Assembly (NCBI RefSeq): GCF_910592395.1
Contig: NC_088310.1
Coordinates: 25,127,491-25,191,490 of the forward strand
Direction of reading: 5' to 3'
Source: Lineus longissimus
Taxonomy: Eukaryota > Nemertea > Pilidiophora > Heteronemertea > Lineidae
DNA length: 64,000 nucleotides
The position numbers were made by a program, and so were the translations under genes. Positions 14,401-26,700 of the stretch are shown here, one piece after another; the stretch's first letter is position 1, and each line of letters begins with the position of its first letter. A model generated the notes under the pieces. It was not told where the DNA came from. It saw only the letters and a list, made by a program, of their open reading frames with translations, and made no database searches.

Positions 14401-17400
14401 AAAAATGCCTGAAAGAAGAATTGAAAAGGATGAGCGTAATTATAAGCAAATCTTGAATTTTGTTAAAAGCAACAATGATCCCACACTTCCCTGTTTGTAG
14501 CAGCAATGGAAACGCGTCCACTAGAGTTGCACAAAACTTCATCAACCAAAGTACGGGAAAAATATTTCAGAGTGTCCTCAGTGCTCAAGATCTTGACAGC
14601 ATACTTACTGAGCACTCAAATCGAATAGGTTTAGTGCTGGACGTGAATGATGCGGAGTAGACCTCTGGCCCACCATTTCCATCGTTCCATTCGGCTAAAA
14701 GGTACCCCTGATGAATTTGGACACCAGCTTCCTTCAAGGCATCGGTGACGGCGGTCTCCACATCCGGGTTGTTGAAACATGTCTGAAAATAAGGCTGAGA
14801 ATCCAAAGACCATTTAGAAAAGTGCTACCACACCTAAAGCAAGCAACAAACACTGGGCACCCATAACAACCTACGCATGATTTTAAAGCTAAAATATAAG
14901 GCAACAGTGCCTAAATCTAAGTTGACTATCTCACTACTTTTTAGCTGAACATCGGGAGAAATTTTCTGCTAAAAAACTTGTAATGTACCGGTACAATTAA
15001 AACTATTGTTGTCATTATGGGAACCCTAAGGTGAGTGTGAGGATGAAGTTGGTAGGTTAGTATTGGTGATGGGGATCAATAGACATATGAGACATGATTG
15101 TGATATCAGTCTTATGGTAGGACTATAGACAGGAGCTTTGGACATCATATTGGGCAGTATGTTTGAAAGGTGGAAAGGTTAGACATTAATTTGGTTAACC
15201 ATGGACATAAGGTGAAGTTACATAGATCATAAAACATACAGTTGATTGCAAGCAGTTTCAACTACACTTCTAACACAGTAATATCAGGAGCAAAAGTTAA
15301 ACATTAAGAACCAATTATCGAAATCTGTCTTCTGTTGTGTATGTCTTGCCAAGTACTAAAATGATTTTTTTACTGTGTATGCTCCAAATAGTCTGTGGTT
15401 ATTACCTGTTGCTGTAAGGGAGGCTGGACCATGATGATTCTGTTTCCAGACACACCCATGCTGATGAGTGCCTGTATCGAGCAGTATGCATCCAGTGTGT
15501 TCCCATAGATAAGAGCCTTGCCTGAAATGGGGAGTGTGTAATCACTCTAACGGTTGCACAAAAACAATGACTGATGAATTGGGTAAAAAGTCAACCAGTT
15601 AAAAGTATGCTCTATCCCCAATTCCTGAAGCAAACAACACTTTCCAAGGTACACTTCAATCAATCTCTCTCTAGCCTGTGTGTAGTCTAGCCTTCTAGAA
15701 TTAGTTTTCCAGAATGTCTCAGCCCGTCTGTGGAGAATCAAAACGGCAAACGGCAAAAGGAAGAAAGTTAGCTAATTTTCAGATATTTGAGCCTTCGAGG
15801 AATGGAGTAGACAGTTTACAAAAAGCGATGGCCTTTGTCTTTTCACTCACCAGCCTTATTCAAAAAGTTATTCTCGATCCAGTACAGGATAACAGCTGCA
15901 TCGTAAGCATCGTTGATGGTGAAAACATTCTTTGGTACTTCTCCCATGAAGCGGCGATCAGGTCCATAAGGTGCTTCATTGCTTGTGACAAGCTTAGAAA
16001 TATCCGCCTCGTTCGGTGCGGGGATATGGTACTGCATTCCCGTGGCCAGTATCAGATGATCAAAGGGAACGATCGTGCTGTCATTGACGACTACATGTTT
16101 CTTGTTCCTGTCAATGGCGGTCATGCTGCCGTAGACCACATTGACCCAGGTTCGCAGTGAGATTTTGGTGTAGTCATCCTGATCGTAGGCAAGGCTGTAA
16201 AGAAATCAATAAAGCTTCAGACATGTCATCTAAATCATAGTAAAAAATGGCTAAAACTACACACAAGGTCTTGGCACCAAAAACTTAAGCCACCAGTTCA
16301 CCCTGTAGTCATGGCCTTGGTATGATGTTAGTGAGCTTAGAGCAAAGCCAAGTCAATAAATGTATCTGTTTTCTTACCTTGACCCAAGCATTGAGTCCCG
16401 AAGTTCATCTGGTGGTAACTCCCCTGGCAAACCATGAGGGGAAATCAGGGTCAGGTTATTGAATCGTAAATGTGGACTGAAAAAAAGAAAACCAGCAGTT
16501 GAACAGTTTTGCAAGCACTGCAGAATATTTATACTTGAGAAAAGATTGGTAATCAGGTGGCTCGCATTTATAGGGACACTTTATTTCCATGAAAATTTTT
16601 TTTTTTCACCACACCAGAACTTTCCTCTATGTAAGAGATTAGGGGGTCCAGTACAAATGTTGTCTTAAACTTTAAATTTACTAGTCCTTCAGTGCAAGAG
16701 ATGATTCATACGGTATTGATCAATATCCTTACCAAAAAGCAAATGTCTCAAGGAACCCAATACCGACGTCTGATGCTCCAACCACAACAATTCTAGCATT
16801 GATGGTCACTTTGGGCTCAAGGGTCAGCTTCCTGTTGATGTGACTGAGAGCATATGGCTCAGGTGACGCCAGTACTCTCTCTGAGGGAGAATTCCCACCA
16901 AGGGCATTCTGAGGATATGTAATTTGTCGGCGGGATCGGACAGGGACCATGTCGTTCAGGGCCGACACCAAGGAGTGTTTCTGCAAAACCTACAAAATAC
17001 GCAAGATAGGAGAATATTGAGAACAGATGACCAAATTACGACTATTGAAAGTAACAAATGAGCAAGTAAAATCATGTTACTGGGAAATATTTACAGCCTT
17101 TTTCTTTCGCAGTTTCACAAAATTGCAAATTTGACATTCCTAATATTTAGCATTTTGTCAAGCCTGTAACAGTAATTTCAATAAGATTTTAATTTCGCTG
17201 ATGCAAAATGGTTATATTCAAAGGAACAAAAACACTTCCAAGTTTGGAGTAGACCATCATACAAGCTAACTTACAATGAATGAATGAGTTTCATGGCATG
17301 TGTTTACTGACCTGTTTGTCAACATAGGGGGGATAGACAGGGTAGTAGAGGCAAGTCTTGTGGCCAAGTCTCAGCACCTCCTGAAAGGGACAAAGGGTGA

Positions 17401-20400
17401 TGATGACACAATTGGATGAGTTGCTGAGAAAAAAACAGCCTCTTTCATTTCTGACATCAGCATTGTGTGAATTTTAACTTAAAGCTTTAAGCTGGTCCAC
17501 ATCATTATCATAACATTACTTCATGGAATGTGTCTGACTGTTCAGGTTTAGTTTTGAATACATGTTCACTGACCTTGAGGAAGTATTTCGAGTAGTGGGC
17601 AAAGATTGGATTCAAAGCAAAGTGGTGAAGATGGCCATGCTCATCTCTCCTGTGATGGTTGAAGTAGATGAAATCCTCAATGTTGTAATGCGACCTGATG
17701 AACTCGATATCCTGAAACGATAATACCATTCTACAGATACTATCTCTTGGCTAACAGTCTACAGCATAAACATCCATGCAGGGATCTGTTTTATGTCATT
17801 TCAGAAAAGAATGGGGAGACTGGCAAGAGGTCAGCAATTGCTCCCAGAAGCAATGGACCTTGGTCTGTCCCCAGGTTTCAGAAAACACTGACGTACCTCT
17901 TCTCTTCGTATGATCGCAATGCCAACCACTTGGCCAAGACATTCTGCCACAAACGCTTGAATCTCTGTTCCATCGCTGTCTCTTCTCATTTTGTTGAACT
18001 GCTTCAGATCGTCAAGGAGATTCTCATGCAATTCAATGGTTTGCACCAACTTCTCAACACCTGCTAAGTCCTTAGTGCAGGCTGGGCGTACATCGAAGTT
18101 CCTAAAACACAGAAAGCAACATGATTATTGTGAGTGACAGCCAAAATTTATCCCGTCTGTATCTTGGGGAAATTGTCTATATCATAGATTCAAATGATCA
18201 GTGAGCTTTTTAAGATAATGAAAGTAGCAAAGAATGTTAGCCAATGTTAACCAATGTTATCTTGTCCAAGAGCTGGAGTACTGGTTGTATGCTGCTGCAA
18301 GCAACCCAACTCTTGCCTCCTTTAATGAAACGACTTACTTGATAAGTCCAGATTTGTTGAAAATGTACAGTTCTTGTGAGAGGACGCTTGGTGTTCTTGG
18401 GGTGACACGCTGAAAGGCAAGTTGAAATAGTTCAAAGACTACATCAGAGGGCATTGGTTTATACCAGCACAGCACAGCATTCACTTCACTTTAAATAATT
18501 CTTGAGGAATACGGGTAAACACGCAAACTTTAAACACAAGATTTTCATCGATGTACAAGAGAGTAAACAACTAACATACCACAAACTGTTGGAGGAGTGG
18601 GAACTCTGGAACAAGGTGTGGAACGGTAATAATGACGAAGTCGAGATTAGGGAACAGTTCGAAGGCTTTGTTCAGGAAATCAGCAGATCTGAAAACAAGC
18701 ATAACAACAATCAACTCCTTGAAAGGACATGGGTGGTCATTTATTCTAGAAACTCTTTTTACATTAACCCCTTGGCCTTGTGAAAACTCGAAAATCGGTC
18801 ACTCTGTTTTCAGTAAAAACCTCTGAAGCAAAATATTCTTTGCACGCCAAAACTTACCTCATTTCAAATCGTTCGTCAATACAGAATAACTGTATAGAGA
18901 ATGCATTTGCTTCGCCGTAGTACTCAGGGACGAATCTCTTTGGTAGTCTAGCATGGGGCGTGATCACTTTAGGAGTTGGCAAAACAGATGCTTGTGACTG
19001 AAAACAAGGCGATGTCAAACTGTAGTGTAATCAATCCTTGAAATAAAACATACTATGATTATGAAGAATGTCACCGTATAAGATACCAGCAAAAATACTA
19101 TGACTGCTGACTTTCACTAGGTTATTCATTCTTGCTTCTAAACTTTCTTACCTCAACTCTCTTCTCAGACTTGGCAGATCCTGGTAAGCTAACAGACTTG
19201 TCGCTACCGTCATCCTTGCCATGCTCACTTAGCAGTGAGGCCTGACTTCCCATTGGCTCATCACTCAATCTACGACGGATAACAGTTTCATCATCTGCCT
19301 GGAGACTCCCTGAAAAGGCATCAATAGTCTTTGAACTACATGGTGTGCTGGTTATGGGAGACTGTGTGGTAGGTAACAAAAGAAGAAGATGAGGACAATG
19401 GACAATGGACAAAACAGATCAAAGTGATTCTAGAGAATGCAAGCACCATCGATCTGATTCAAAGAAGTGTGAACTGGTAACTTATTGATTGAGGTGGTGA
19501 CATATACATGTTGCTGAATACATTGTCTAGTGAGTGTATCATGTCAAATTTCTTCATACCTTTGGAAGCAGTACTTTTCTCACTCTTTGCGCTGCTTGTC
19601 CGAGCAGGCTTTTCTGCTTCGCCTTCAGGAATAGAGCCCTCTCTTACACTTGAAGCAGACTTCTTAGATCCTGCAGACTTGGCCGACCCAGCTGATGAAG
19701 GACGAGACCCTTGTCTAGAAGATTGGGCTTCCTCTTCTAGAAAAGAAACGACAGACACTATCATGATGAGGAACAGCTCTCCACACAAGATCGTTCATGA
19801 TCATGGTCTTTGAAAAGCAATGAATGGGTTTTGGTGATGTCCGAGCCTACGTTGGGTTTGGTTTCCCTAAATTTTCAAGTCACCACAATCGACACTAACT
19901 AGACTTGATATCAAGAGTTCTTGGTCATATGCAATAAAACGCCAACAGAGATGACATACCTGGTGGAGGAGAGGGTGATGGCGTCTTTGGCGCAATCACA
20001 ACATCATCAGGATGCTCCTTCCTCAAACCATGGAATGGACCAAGTTCAAAACACTCATTCAGGAGATTCACGTTGACTTCGGAGCAGATACTCATAAATC
20101 CAACAGCTGTACCTTCAACCTGAAAACCGTGTACAATTTTTTTAACTCACAGCTGTTAAGAAATTAAAGGGGAAGAGCTTCAAGTTCATGGATATAAAAT
20201 ACATCAGCTTTATGAGGAAGGGCCATCTGAAAACATTGTCGAACTTCTTCTACTCCGAACTCAGTGTTCTTTCATCATTATTTTTTCATTTTCAAGAGAC
20301 AAGCATAATATGCTAATCTATTTATATTTTAGTTCTAGAGACAACTCACAAAACTCATCAGCATAAGCAATGGAAAAAGAGACCTTAAATCATTTCTCTG

Positions 20401-23091
20401 ATCAGTTTTTCTTGTGTTAAAGACAACCTTGAACCGCTGTCATGTTAAATTTTGTTTTGATTCATGAAATCCATGCAAAAGCCAAATTATTCACATCTGG
20501 TATATTTGAGTTAATATTTCTTCTTTTGCAGTCATGCTCAACCAATAAATAAGTACGGTAACATATTGTTTAAACTGGCACCTTATGAGTTAATAAGTAG
20601 ATTGTTATTTAAAGACAGACACCAATATAATTGTGATCAGGAGTTATGCATGGTCATAATAATGGTTGTTGTATTGAAGTGAAAATAGAAATGACCAAAA
20701 CTTGATCAAATGATCTCCGATTGGGTGGCAGGGTTAGACTTTTCCACTTGTCTGCTTGACCTGGACATCCAAATTTTCAGACAGACAGGGGATTTCTGGA
20801 GATCAACCTCCATTGGCTAGATCATGGGTTTCTTAATGCAATCTTGTAAACCTCGTCAAAAAACTCAATCAGTTTTTTGACGAAAACTTTGGAAACGTGC
20901 ACGGTCATTCTGTGAAGTGCAATTCAACATCAACTTCAGTGTTCACCAGGCATATAAATACAGGTAGCCATGCCTAAAGAATGTGTCATACAAAGATGAT
21001 CCCAGTGGTATTCAGTCTAAACAGCCCTTGTGACTTTGGGCCAATTTGACTGGTAAGCACCCTGTTTACCAAATTTATGAAATTGGAACTTGGAACAACA
21101 ACACCTATAAGAGTGTCAAAACTACAGAAATTCCTCTTAGATTTTTCATTGGGAATGACTACCATCGTTACATATACATGTGGAGAACACTGAATACTAT
21201 AACATGGACTGTGACATTTTGAGCTGAACCTTCAGCTCTGTGAGTGTGGACCCATGCATTATACAATTATCTGATATTTCAGCCTTACCACAGTCGTGTG
21301 TTCAGTTTCAGTGATTGAAATTTCCTAAAATTAGAGTCATTACAAAGTTATGGAAAACATCAAAAGCAGATCAACACACAAAATGGTTATTCAACACGAT
21401 TAAACAATTACCGTGCTTGATTTTTTAGTCTGAAGTGCACAAATCAACATCATGAGAGAACAAACGAACGCATGGTGCTAGATGCCTACACAAGATTTAG
21501 CCCTGTAATATGTTAAATGACCAGCGGACCTCCAACAAAAATAACTGTCCCTGAAAATGACACTGCTCTTTGCTTGTAATGAAAACATTCAACAAATGGC
21601 CCCCTTCAAATCTCAATACCCTTGCCATACCTATCTGGAACACAGTACATGTAAGCCCACTGTCACATTATTTCCTTATACTTATACACTGACAGATCAA
21701 AATCTGAGCTAATCTATTTTGGTTAAAGCTACTTTAGAATCATGTTTCTATGTCATTTGAATAAATTTGGGGGAATCAACCCACTGCTGTATGAGATTAT
21801 CATTTGATCATACAATCATAAAAGGCCTATCGCATACGCACCTCAGCAACTAAACACTGCATATCCTCATCCTGAGCTTCAATCAGTTCAGCGAGAAAGT
21901 AGTCTCCATATGTATTTCTCAGCATGTCACTTTGGCGATTGAAAATCGGTGTCAGGTCATCATGGTCTTGAACTCTGCAATCAAAATAATTATCAATCAA
22001 AATGCCTGAAATTGGTGTCGACAATAATCTTTCTGCCAACGAAATATTGCACATTGCGCAGATGCACCTCCTCAATTTTCACTGTTTTGCTAATCACATC
22101 AGTTTATTCTCATGACATAGTCCCCCCGTATTTCAGACATTCTAACTGATATGAAATTTGGGAAAGTTTCAAAAAATGCCCCCCTGCCCTTGTTGGGGGT
22201 TCAAGCAATCAAGTTGACATACCTAGCCTGCCTGATGTGAAGTACTGGAACATGATCATGTCTCTTGCAGACAAAGACAACACAACCATCTGGACCCTTG
22301 GAACCACCCAACTTCTCCATTGGCTTGAAGATCTCAGAGACAGCAGAATCTAAAAGAAAATACATTTTGTTTAACTTAGCTTTTATTTCTAGAGATACTA
22401 AGTTCAGATCAGTGTTGACTGAGAATTCGGACACTTTTTTCAGCTCACCTGGGAAAACTCCTTGTGGGACGATTAGGTAAATGTAATGAGTGTCAGGAAC
22501 AGCATTGAAGACAGTCCGAATGATCTCTTTAGCACAGCCATGGGAGTACTCTTGCTTTGCCACAAAGTAATGCAAAAACATTGTGTTGAGTGCAGTTGAT
22601 TTCTTGCAGTCATAGTGTGAATTTAGCCAGCCTTCCCACTCAGCAGGATCCACACTTGGAAGATTTGGGTAGTCAAATAAAGCAGCATGTCCGAGTAATT
22701 CTTCCTTCTCATTGCTCAAAGTAACAGCAAGGACAGCTTTTTCTCTGAAAAAGTAAATTGCACAGAGATAGAGAAGCAACAAGTGGAATTTGCCAGTTAC
22801 AGACTACTTAGGAACCAACGGAGAGGTTGCTTTTTAAATCATTTAGAAAAATTCTAGACATGAACACTAAAGTAGCTACAAATATGGAAGCACAAAAGTA
22901 GAACATAAGATTAGATAGTGTCATGTAATTGTATAATGGTATACTTACATCAGGTTGACAACATTGACCCTGCCAAAAAGAGCCTCCGTACTGGGCTGGA
23001 CAAGCCCCTGAATACTTGGTGCATCAAGGGATTCTGTCCTTCTAGCATTAATGACCTCAGTGGGGCCATCAGGTGTTTCAATGGTTGTCAT
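1061..23091 (-). CDS. CFAP61: CFAP61, cilia- and flagella-associated protein 61 (3' end outside window)
   Basis: Ciliary axoneme protein. In this family it belongs to the calmodulin- and spoke-associated complex at the base of radial spoke 3, and its loss in human gives malformed sperm flagella. I assembled 26 coding exons (high to low): 23091-22949, 22744-22449, 22349-22223, 21974-21842, 20119-19960, 19736-19560, 19309-19152, 18997-18858, 18688-18580, 18409-18339, 18101-17897, 17711-17574, 17380-17312, 16989-16733, 16476-16378, 16194-15851, 15521-15406, 14782-14609, 14408-14360, 14235-14066, 8685-8562, 5758-5682, 2654-2550, 1967-1864, 1622-1532, 1120-1061. They give 1,232 codons without a frame break. 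The family's usual length is about 1,240, so only the last few dozen codons are missing to the left. The protein has an N-terminal acetyltransferase-like half (LAVTL, FLAELIEAQDED), a Ser/Ala/Lys-rich linker (exons 6-7), the block RSHYNIEDFIYF, then a Rossmann-type oxidoreductase half with VVVGASDVG at about 710-718 and LILATG at about 808-813. Enzymatic activity is not established. The start ATG was chosen because the peptide that follows matches the family N-terminus (ARRTESLD). One intron hosts a GPCR gene. Confidence 0.95.
2756..2892. mobile_element. Small palindromic MITE-like element in a CFAP61 intron
   Basis: A 137-bp segment bounded by inverted ends. The left arm starts GTCAGAAGACAATATTAT and the right arm read in reverse is GTCAGAAGACATAATATTAT, differing by a 2-base gap. 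A second inner pair (CTGGCT and AGCCAATAAT) extends the fold. No convincing target-site duplication was seen, so the superfamily is not assigned. Confidence 0.5.
3680..5394. repeat. 302-bp tandem repeat, six copies
   Basis: The landmark CCCCCTGGTGGC recurs at 3753, 4055, 4357, 4659, 4961 and 5263, exactly 302 bases apart each time. The three central copies are nearly identical and the outer ones are more diverged, which fits unequal exchange from the centre. Confidence 0.92.
5395..5451. repeat. (ACG)n microsatellite, about 19 units
   Basis: An uninterrupted ACG trinucleotide run directly after the last 302-bp copy, followed by the unique right end of the element. Confidence 0.95.
5759..8561. 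other. CFAP61 intron without recognised genes
   Basis: No recognisable exon or RNA gene. It holds a run of 23 G at 7558-7580. Short open frames on both strands have no family signature. Confidence 0.5.
7558..7580 (+). repeat. Poly-G tract (23 G)
   Basis: A homopolymer of 23 G on the plus strand, so poly-C in the CFAP61 transcript. It could form a G-quadruplex on the plus strand. Such tracts are prone to length error in assemblies. Confidence 0.9.
8686..12227. other. CFAP61 intron, upstream of the nested GPCR
   Basis: AT-rich intron sequence. I see no exon of CFAP61 here: the protein joins smoothly from the exon ending at 14066 to the one starting at 8685. The GPCR promoter must lie somewhere in this stretch, but I found no clear element. 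Confidence 0.4.
9301..9321 (+). repeat. (TG)n followed by poly-G
   Basis: A short TG repeat running into 12 consecutive G, within the large CFAP61 intron. Confidence 0.85.
12228..13244 (+). CDS. Adenosine-receptor-like GPCR, intronless, nested in a CFAP61 intron
   Basis: Single-exon rhodopsin-family receptor of 338 residues, at the plasma membrane, most like adenosine receptors (A2 type). Seven hydrophobic segments are visible. Class A landmarks are N23 (1.50), D51 (2.50), CWLP in TM6 and NPLLY at 274-278; the TM3/ECL2 disulfide would be C77-C153. Adenosine-pocket residues known from human A2A are kept: E12 (1.39), T88 (3.36), F155 in ECL2, H240 and N243 in TM6, and S267-H268 in TM7. Two differences stand out: the DRY motif is ERF (101-103), and the Glu that follows the ECL2 Phe in A2A is T156. 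C294-C295 could be a palmitoylation site. The gene lies on the strand opposite its host, in the 5.4-kb CFAP61 intron 14065-8686. An AATAAA signal at 13744-13749 fits a 0.5-kb 3' UTR. The lack of introns suggests either an ancient single-exon receptor or a retrocopy. Ligand preference is inferred. Confidence 0.93.
   Translation: MSVHSNVNLGIELVIGIFSIFGNVLVVLAVWKNTPLRTITNTFIVSLAVADLLVGLVAVPCAVVTFYGHPLNDFYGCLILNCIVVILTQGSIFSLLAIAFERFVAVRHPLRYQEWFSNKTAGIAIIVLWLAAVLIGLVPTFGWHGTRYIEGSCQFTIVIDMKYMVYFNFFGFVLIPLVILFFIYFYIFYAVRKQSQKIAALEIVNDSLSRNNAKMKRNKKAAKSLAVIVVIFAICWLPLHILNTLTVVCPQTCSYPFELLLSAIYLSHANSAINPLLYALGNSGFRRAFKKLLCCFGKDIDEANIWVSATIYGKENMATAGAQAQGTPANAVLTSSSN
13245..13760 (+). other. Putative 3' UTR of the nested GPCR gene
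   Basis: Non-coding sequence after the GPCR stop codon, ending just past an AATAAA hexamer at 13744-13749 that is followed by T-rich DNA. The transcript end is inferred, not seen. Confidence 0.45.
20120..21841. other. CFAP61 intron, nothing recognised
   Basis: A 1.7-kb intron between CFAP61 exons 4 and 5. The spliced protein is continuous across it (VAE to VEGTAVGF). No repeats or nested genes were seen. Confidence 0.5.
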
Positions 23092-23751
23092 CTTGAGATG
23101 ATTGACCACGACCAGCTAGCTGCAAGTGCAAGGCAAAATTAAGGCTTCATGGGGATGGACAACATCTGTAGGAGGTAATCTTATCAAGTCACAGTGATGG
23201 CCATCTGTGGCATTGAGTGGTAGGACCTTCATCAGGTACTTGGCCGGTCGCAGCATGCAGTGAGGTAGCTGGGTGGGAGGTGGAGGATCTTCTTCAAAAA
23301 TAATGTCAATGTGTGCAAGAGAAAAGAAAACAGCAACATTTGGGAAGTAGGGCGCCACTAAACACACCTAAAGTTTCTGTATACAAACACAATAAGTCTT
23401 GTATGTTATTGCGTTACTAAATTTGGGAATCGGTTCAATCAGTTAGATATTTTGAGGTCTTTTTTGGTGATTTTAGTACAAACAGTATCCGAACGCCGCC
23501 ATCTTTGTTTACAACTCCTAGCAACAAATGTAGCAAAAAAATCAGCTAAAGTGAATATAAAAATATTGAACCATAACTAGCAATAATGTTAAAAACTATC
23601 AAATAATGTATTGAAGTAATCATCATCATGTACATTTATTCAACTAGGCCATTTTGACTTTAATATTTTGATTCAAACTTAATTCTTTAGTACATTCGAC
23701 CAAAACGTGAAATTTTCTTTTTTCAGATTTTGAGTGCACAAAACCATCAAA
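23092..23751. promoter_or_regulatory. Putative bidirectional CFAP61/CRNKL1 promoter
   Basis: The 660 bases between the divergent start codons must contain both transcription starts. Around the middle there is a YY1-like site GCCGCCATCTTTG (23495-23507) and, 10 bases on, CCTAGCAAC (23517-23525), which matches one half of an RFX X-box, the usual control element of ciliary genes. A pyrimidine tract ending in TTTCAG near 23726 looks like the acceptor of a leading CRNKL1 intron, so CRNKL1 probably has a non-coding first exon. Site identities come from motif matching only. Confidence 0.55.
23517..23525. promoter_or_regulatory. RFX X-box half-site
   Basis: CCTAGCAAC equals the right half of GTTGCC-type X-boxes. 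The left half is not conserved here. The position, about 430 bases before the CFAP61 start codon, would suit control of a cilia gene. Confidence 0.4.
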
Positions 23752-26700
23752 ATGGACATGGATGAGATGGATGAAGGCCGAAAGAACAAAATGCCGAAAG
23801 TGGCAAAGGTAAAAAAGGCGTAAAAAACTTCCAAATATCTGCCAACATCTTTATGACGATGATTTAAGTCATGTGTTTTGAGACATAAATTTCTTGTACA
23901 TTTTGTAGTGTACTGTAGTGTACAGTGTAACTTCAAACGGTTGTATTTATTTTATTGTTATACACTGATACTGGTAGTGATGTTTGAACTGACGAAATAT
24001 GAAATGATGACACTTCAGCTGCACCGAGATGACGTAACGACAAACGTCGACACATCAACAAAGCCACCCTGCTGCAAAAACCAAGGTCTCATTTAATGTT
24101 TCTGTCCAGCAGCCAGTATCGTGGTCACGACGATATTGTGACAAGAGATGTTGATGTCTATTTTCTTTTCACTGATCATGCTTCTTTTTCATATAGGTGA
24201 AGAACAAGATGCCTGCCCCTGTGCAAATCACAGCGGAGCAGCTCTTGAGAGAAGCCAAAGAAAGAGAACTAGAGATGGTACCTCCTCCTCCAAAGCAGAA
24301 AATATCTGATCCAGATGAACTGGCTGCATATCGTTTAAGGAAACGAAAGGTGTGTTTTGAAAACTATGTAACATTTTGAAGAGTAGGGACCTACGTTTTT
24401 AAGTATATTTGCAGAACCATCCGAGTTCACCTGATGACGTGAACACATAGAAAAATGTAGTGGACTAAAAGCTAACTCCGAATAAGTCCATCATACTGTT
24501 GCTGTCAAATTCAGTAATTTGTTAGGTATGTTTAGGTAGTGACAATTCACAACAGAGTCAGTGTGGCTTCCTCCCACAATGACTTTCGAAGAGGTTGGGC
24601 AAAAGTGAATATTCCCTTCAATACAAATAGTTAGACATTCATTGCAGCATGACATTACAATATGAGTATTTGTTACAGGCTTATGAGGACAGTCTTAGAA
24701 AGAATCGGGGTCTGATGACCAACTGGATCAAATATGCTGGTTGGGAGGAAAGTCAAAAGGAAGTCCAGAGGGCAAGATCTGTTTATGAAAGAGCCCTTGA
24801 TGTGGACCACCGGAACATCACCATCTGGCTCAAGTATGCTGAGATGGAGATGAAGGCTCGGCAGGTGAATCATGCCAGGAACATCTGGGATCGAGCAGTC
24901 ACTATACTCCCCAGGGCGAACCAGTTCTGGTACAAGTACACATACATGGAAGAAATGCTTGGAAATCTTGCAGGTAAATTAAGACAAGAATTGTCGCAAC
25001 CATCAGACTAATTGACAGCATGCTGTAGTCTGGTTAGTTAGAATTGTCACAACCTTGAAGACAGACTCGTATCGTCCTGTAAGTAAGGTTAGTGAGAGTT
25101 GTGACCACCTTCCAAGTGAGACAGATTATTGGAAATCAGCATTCAGGACAAACTCACTTACTGTGCTGTATTTGGTCCATAACTATCAGTATAGTATGAG
25201 AGTTGTCAACATCCTTAAAACATGGTGTCATTTCGACGGAAGTTGTCTCTACCTTCAAAAAGACTGAGAGCATCCTATGGTCGATTCCATTGTGGTTGTC
25301 GCAACATTCAAGAAAGCAAATATCATAGTACTACATTCCTTGTACACCTACTCACTCAGTCCTGGTCGCAGCCTAAGTCCTCAAAGACCAATATCATTAT
25401 CACATCAAAACTGTAGTTTCCTTTTATCCAAATTGCAGGAGGAAGACAGGTCTTTGAACGCTGGATGGAATGGGAACCAGAGGAGCAGGCCTGGCATTCC
25501 TATATCAACTTTGAGCTGCGATACAAGGAGCTTGACAGAGCCCGTGATATCTACGAACGGTTTGTCCTTGTTCATCCGGAGGTGAAGAATTGGATCAAAT
25601 ATGCCAAGTTTGAGGAAAAACACAACTACGTCAACAGTGCCAGAATGATTTATGAGAGAGCTGTGGAATTCTTTGGGGAGGACAACATGGATGAGAAACT
25701 TCTGATTGCGTTTGCCAGATTTGAAGAAGCACAGAAAGAGGTAACAATCTTGCCCTTCCTCTTCCAATTTTCTTCAGGAACAACTTCTGCTACAGTCTAA
25801 GGTGCATCCACTGCAGTTTCTAATGATTCTTATTAATACACCAAGGATCCCTGACTTTCCAATCACAGACATTCCTGTGGGAGTGGTCTTGGTTTGACAT
25901 GTGGTCTTCATGATTCCAAACTTGGACATTTTAGTATGAATCACAACCAATTTGCTTCTATTTTAGCACGACAGGACGCGGACAATCTACAAGTACGCTC
26001 TTGACCACTTGCCCAAGGAGAAGTGTCAAGAGATTTACAAGAGTTATACCATTCATGAGAAGAAGTATGGTGACAGAGCAGGAATTGAGGATGTCATTGT
26101 CAGCAAGCGCAAGTTCCAGTATGAAGAGGTAGGTACATGTAGGATAACACCTAGCTTGAGGTTTATTCCTTTTGCAAAGAAGCTAACAAGAGAGAGAAGA
26201 GATGAGTAACTCCTTGTACCTGGATACTGCCAGGACAAGTAAAGACCGCAAACTGAGTATGAATTCCTTTCTCTTGACAGTCGCATGTCTTGTGAAGATT
26301 AAACTATTAGGCCAGTATCCCAAATTAAAAAGCTGGCCATAGTTGCAAAAAAGCTCACATGTCTTCTTAGCAAATGTTGAACGAAACGCAATAAGCCATG
26401 AAACATATATTTTAACTTTCAGGAGGTGAAAGCCAATCCCAACAACTACGATGCCTGGTTTGATTACATCCGCCTGATGGAAAACGATGGCGATCCTGAA
26501 CAAGTGCGAGAAGTTTATGAGAGGGCTATCGCTAATGTGCCACCAGTCAAGGTAAAGTAATGGGTTGTTGGATAAAGTTTGTGCATTTAGTACGGGTTGA
26601 GGGCTGAAATCCCTGGATTTTTAAATTGAACAGCAAAACTGCAATGGTATACTGCTGTCGAGGAATCTGTTCTCATACCTTCTCAATACTTTCAGGAAAA

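Noticed and set aside
25010-25430. Extra CRNKL1 exons suggested by open frames here
   Set aside because: The protein is continuous from LAG (exon 3) to GGRQVFERW (exon 4); the open frames have no HAT pattern.
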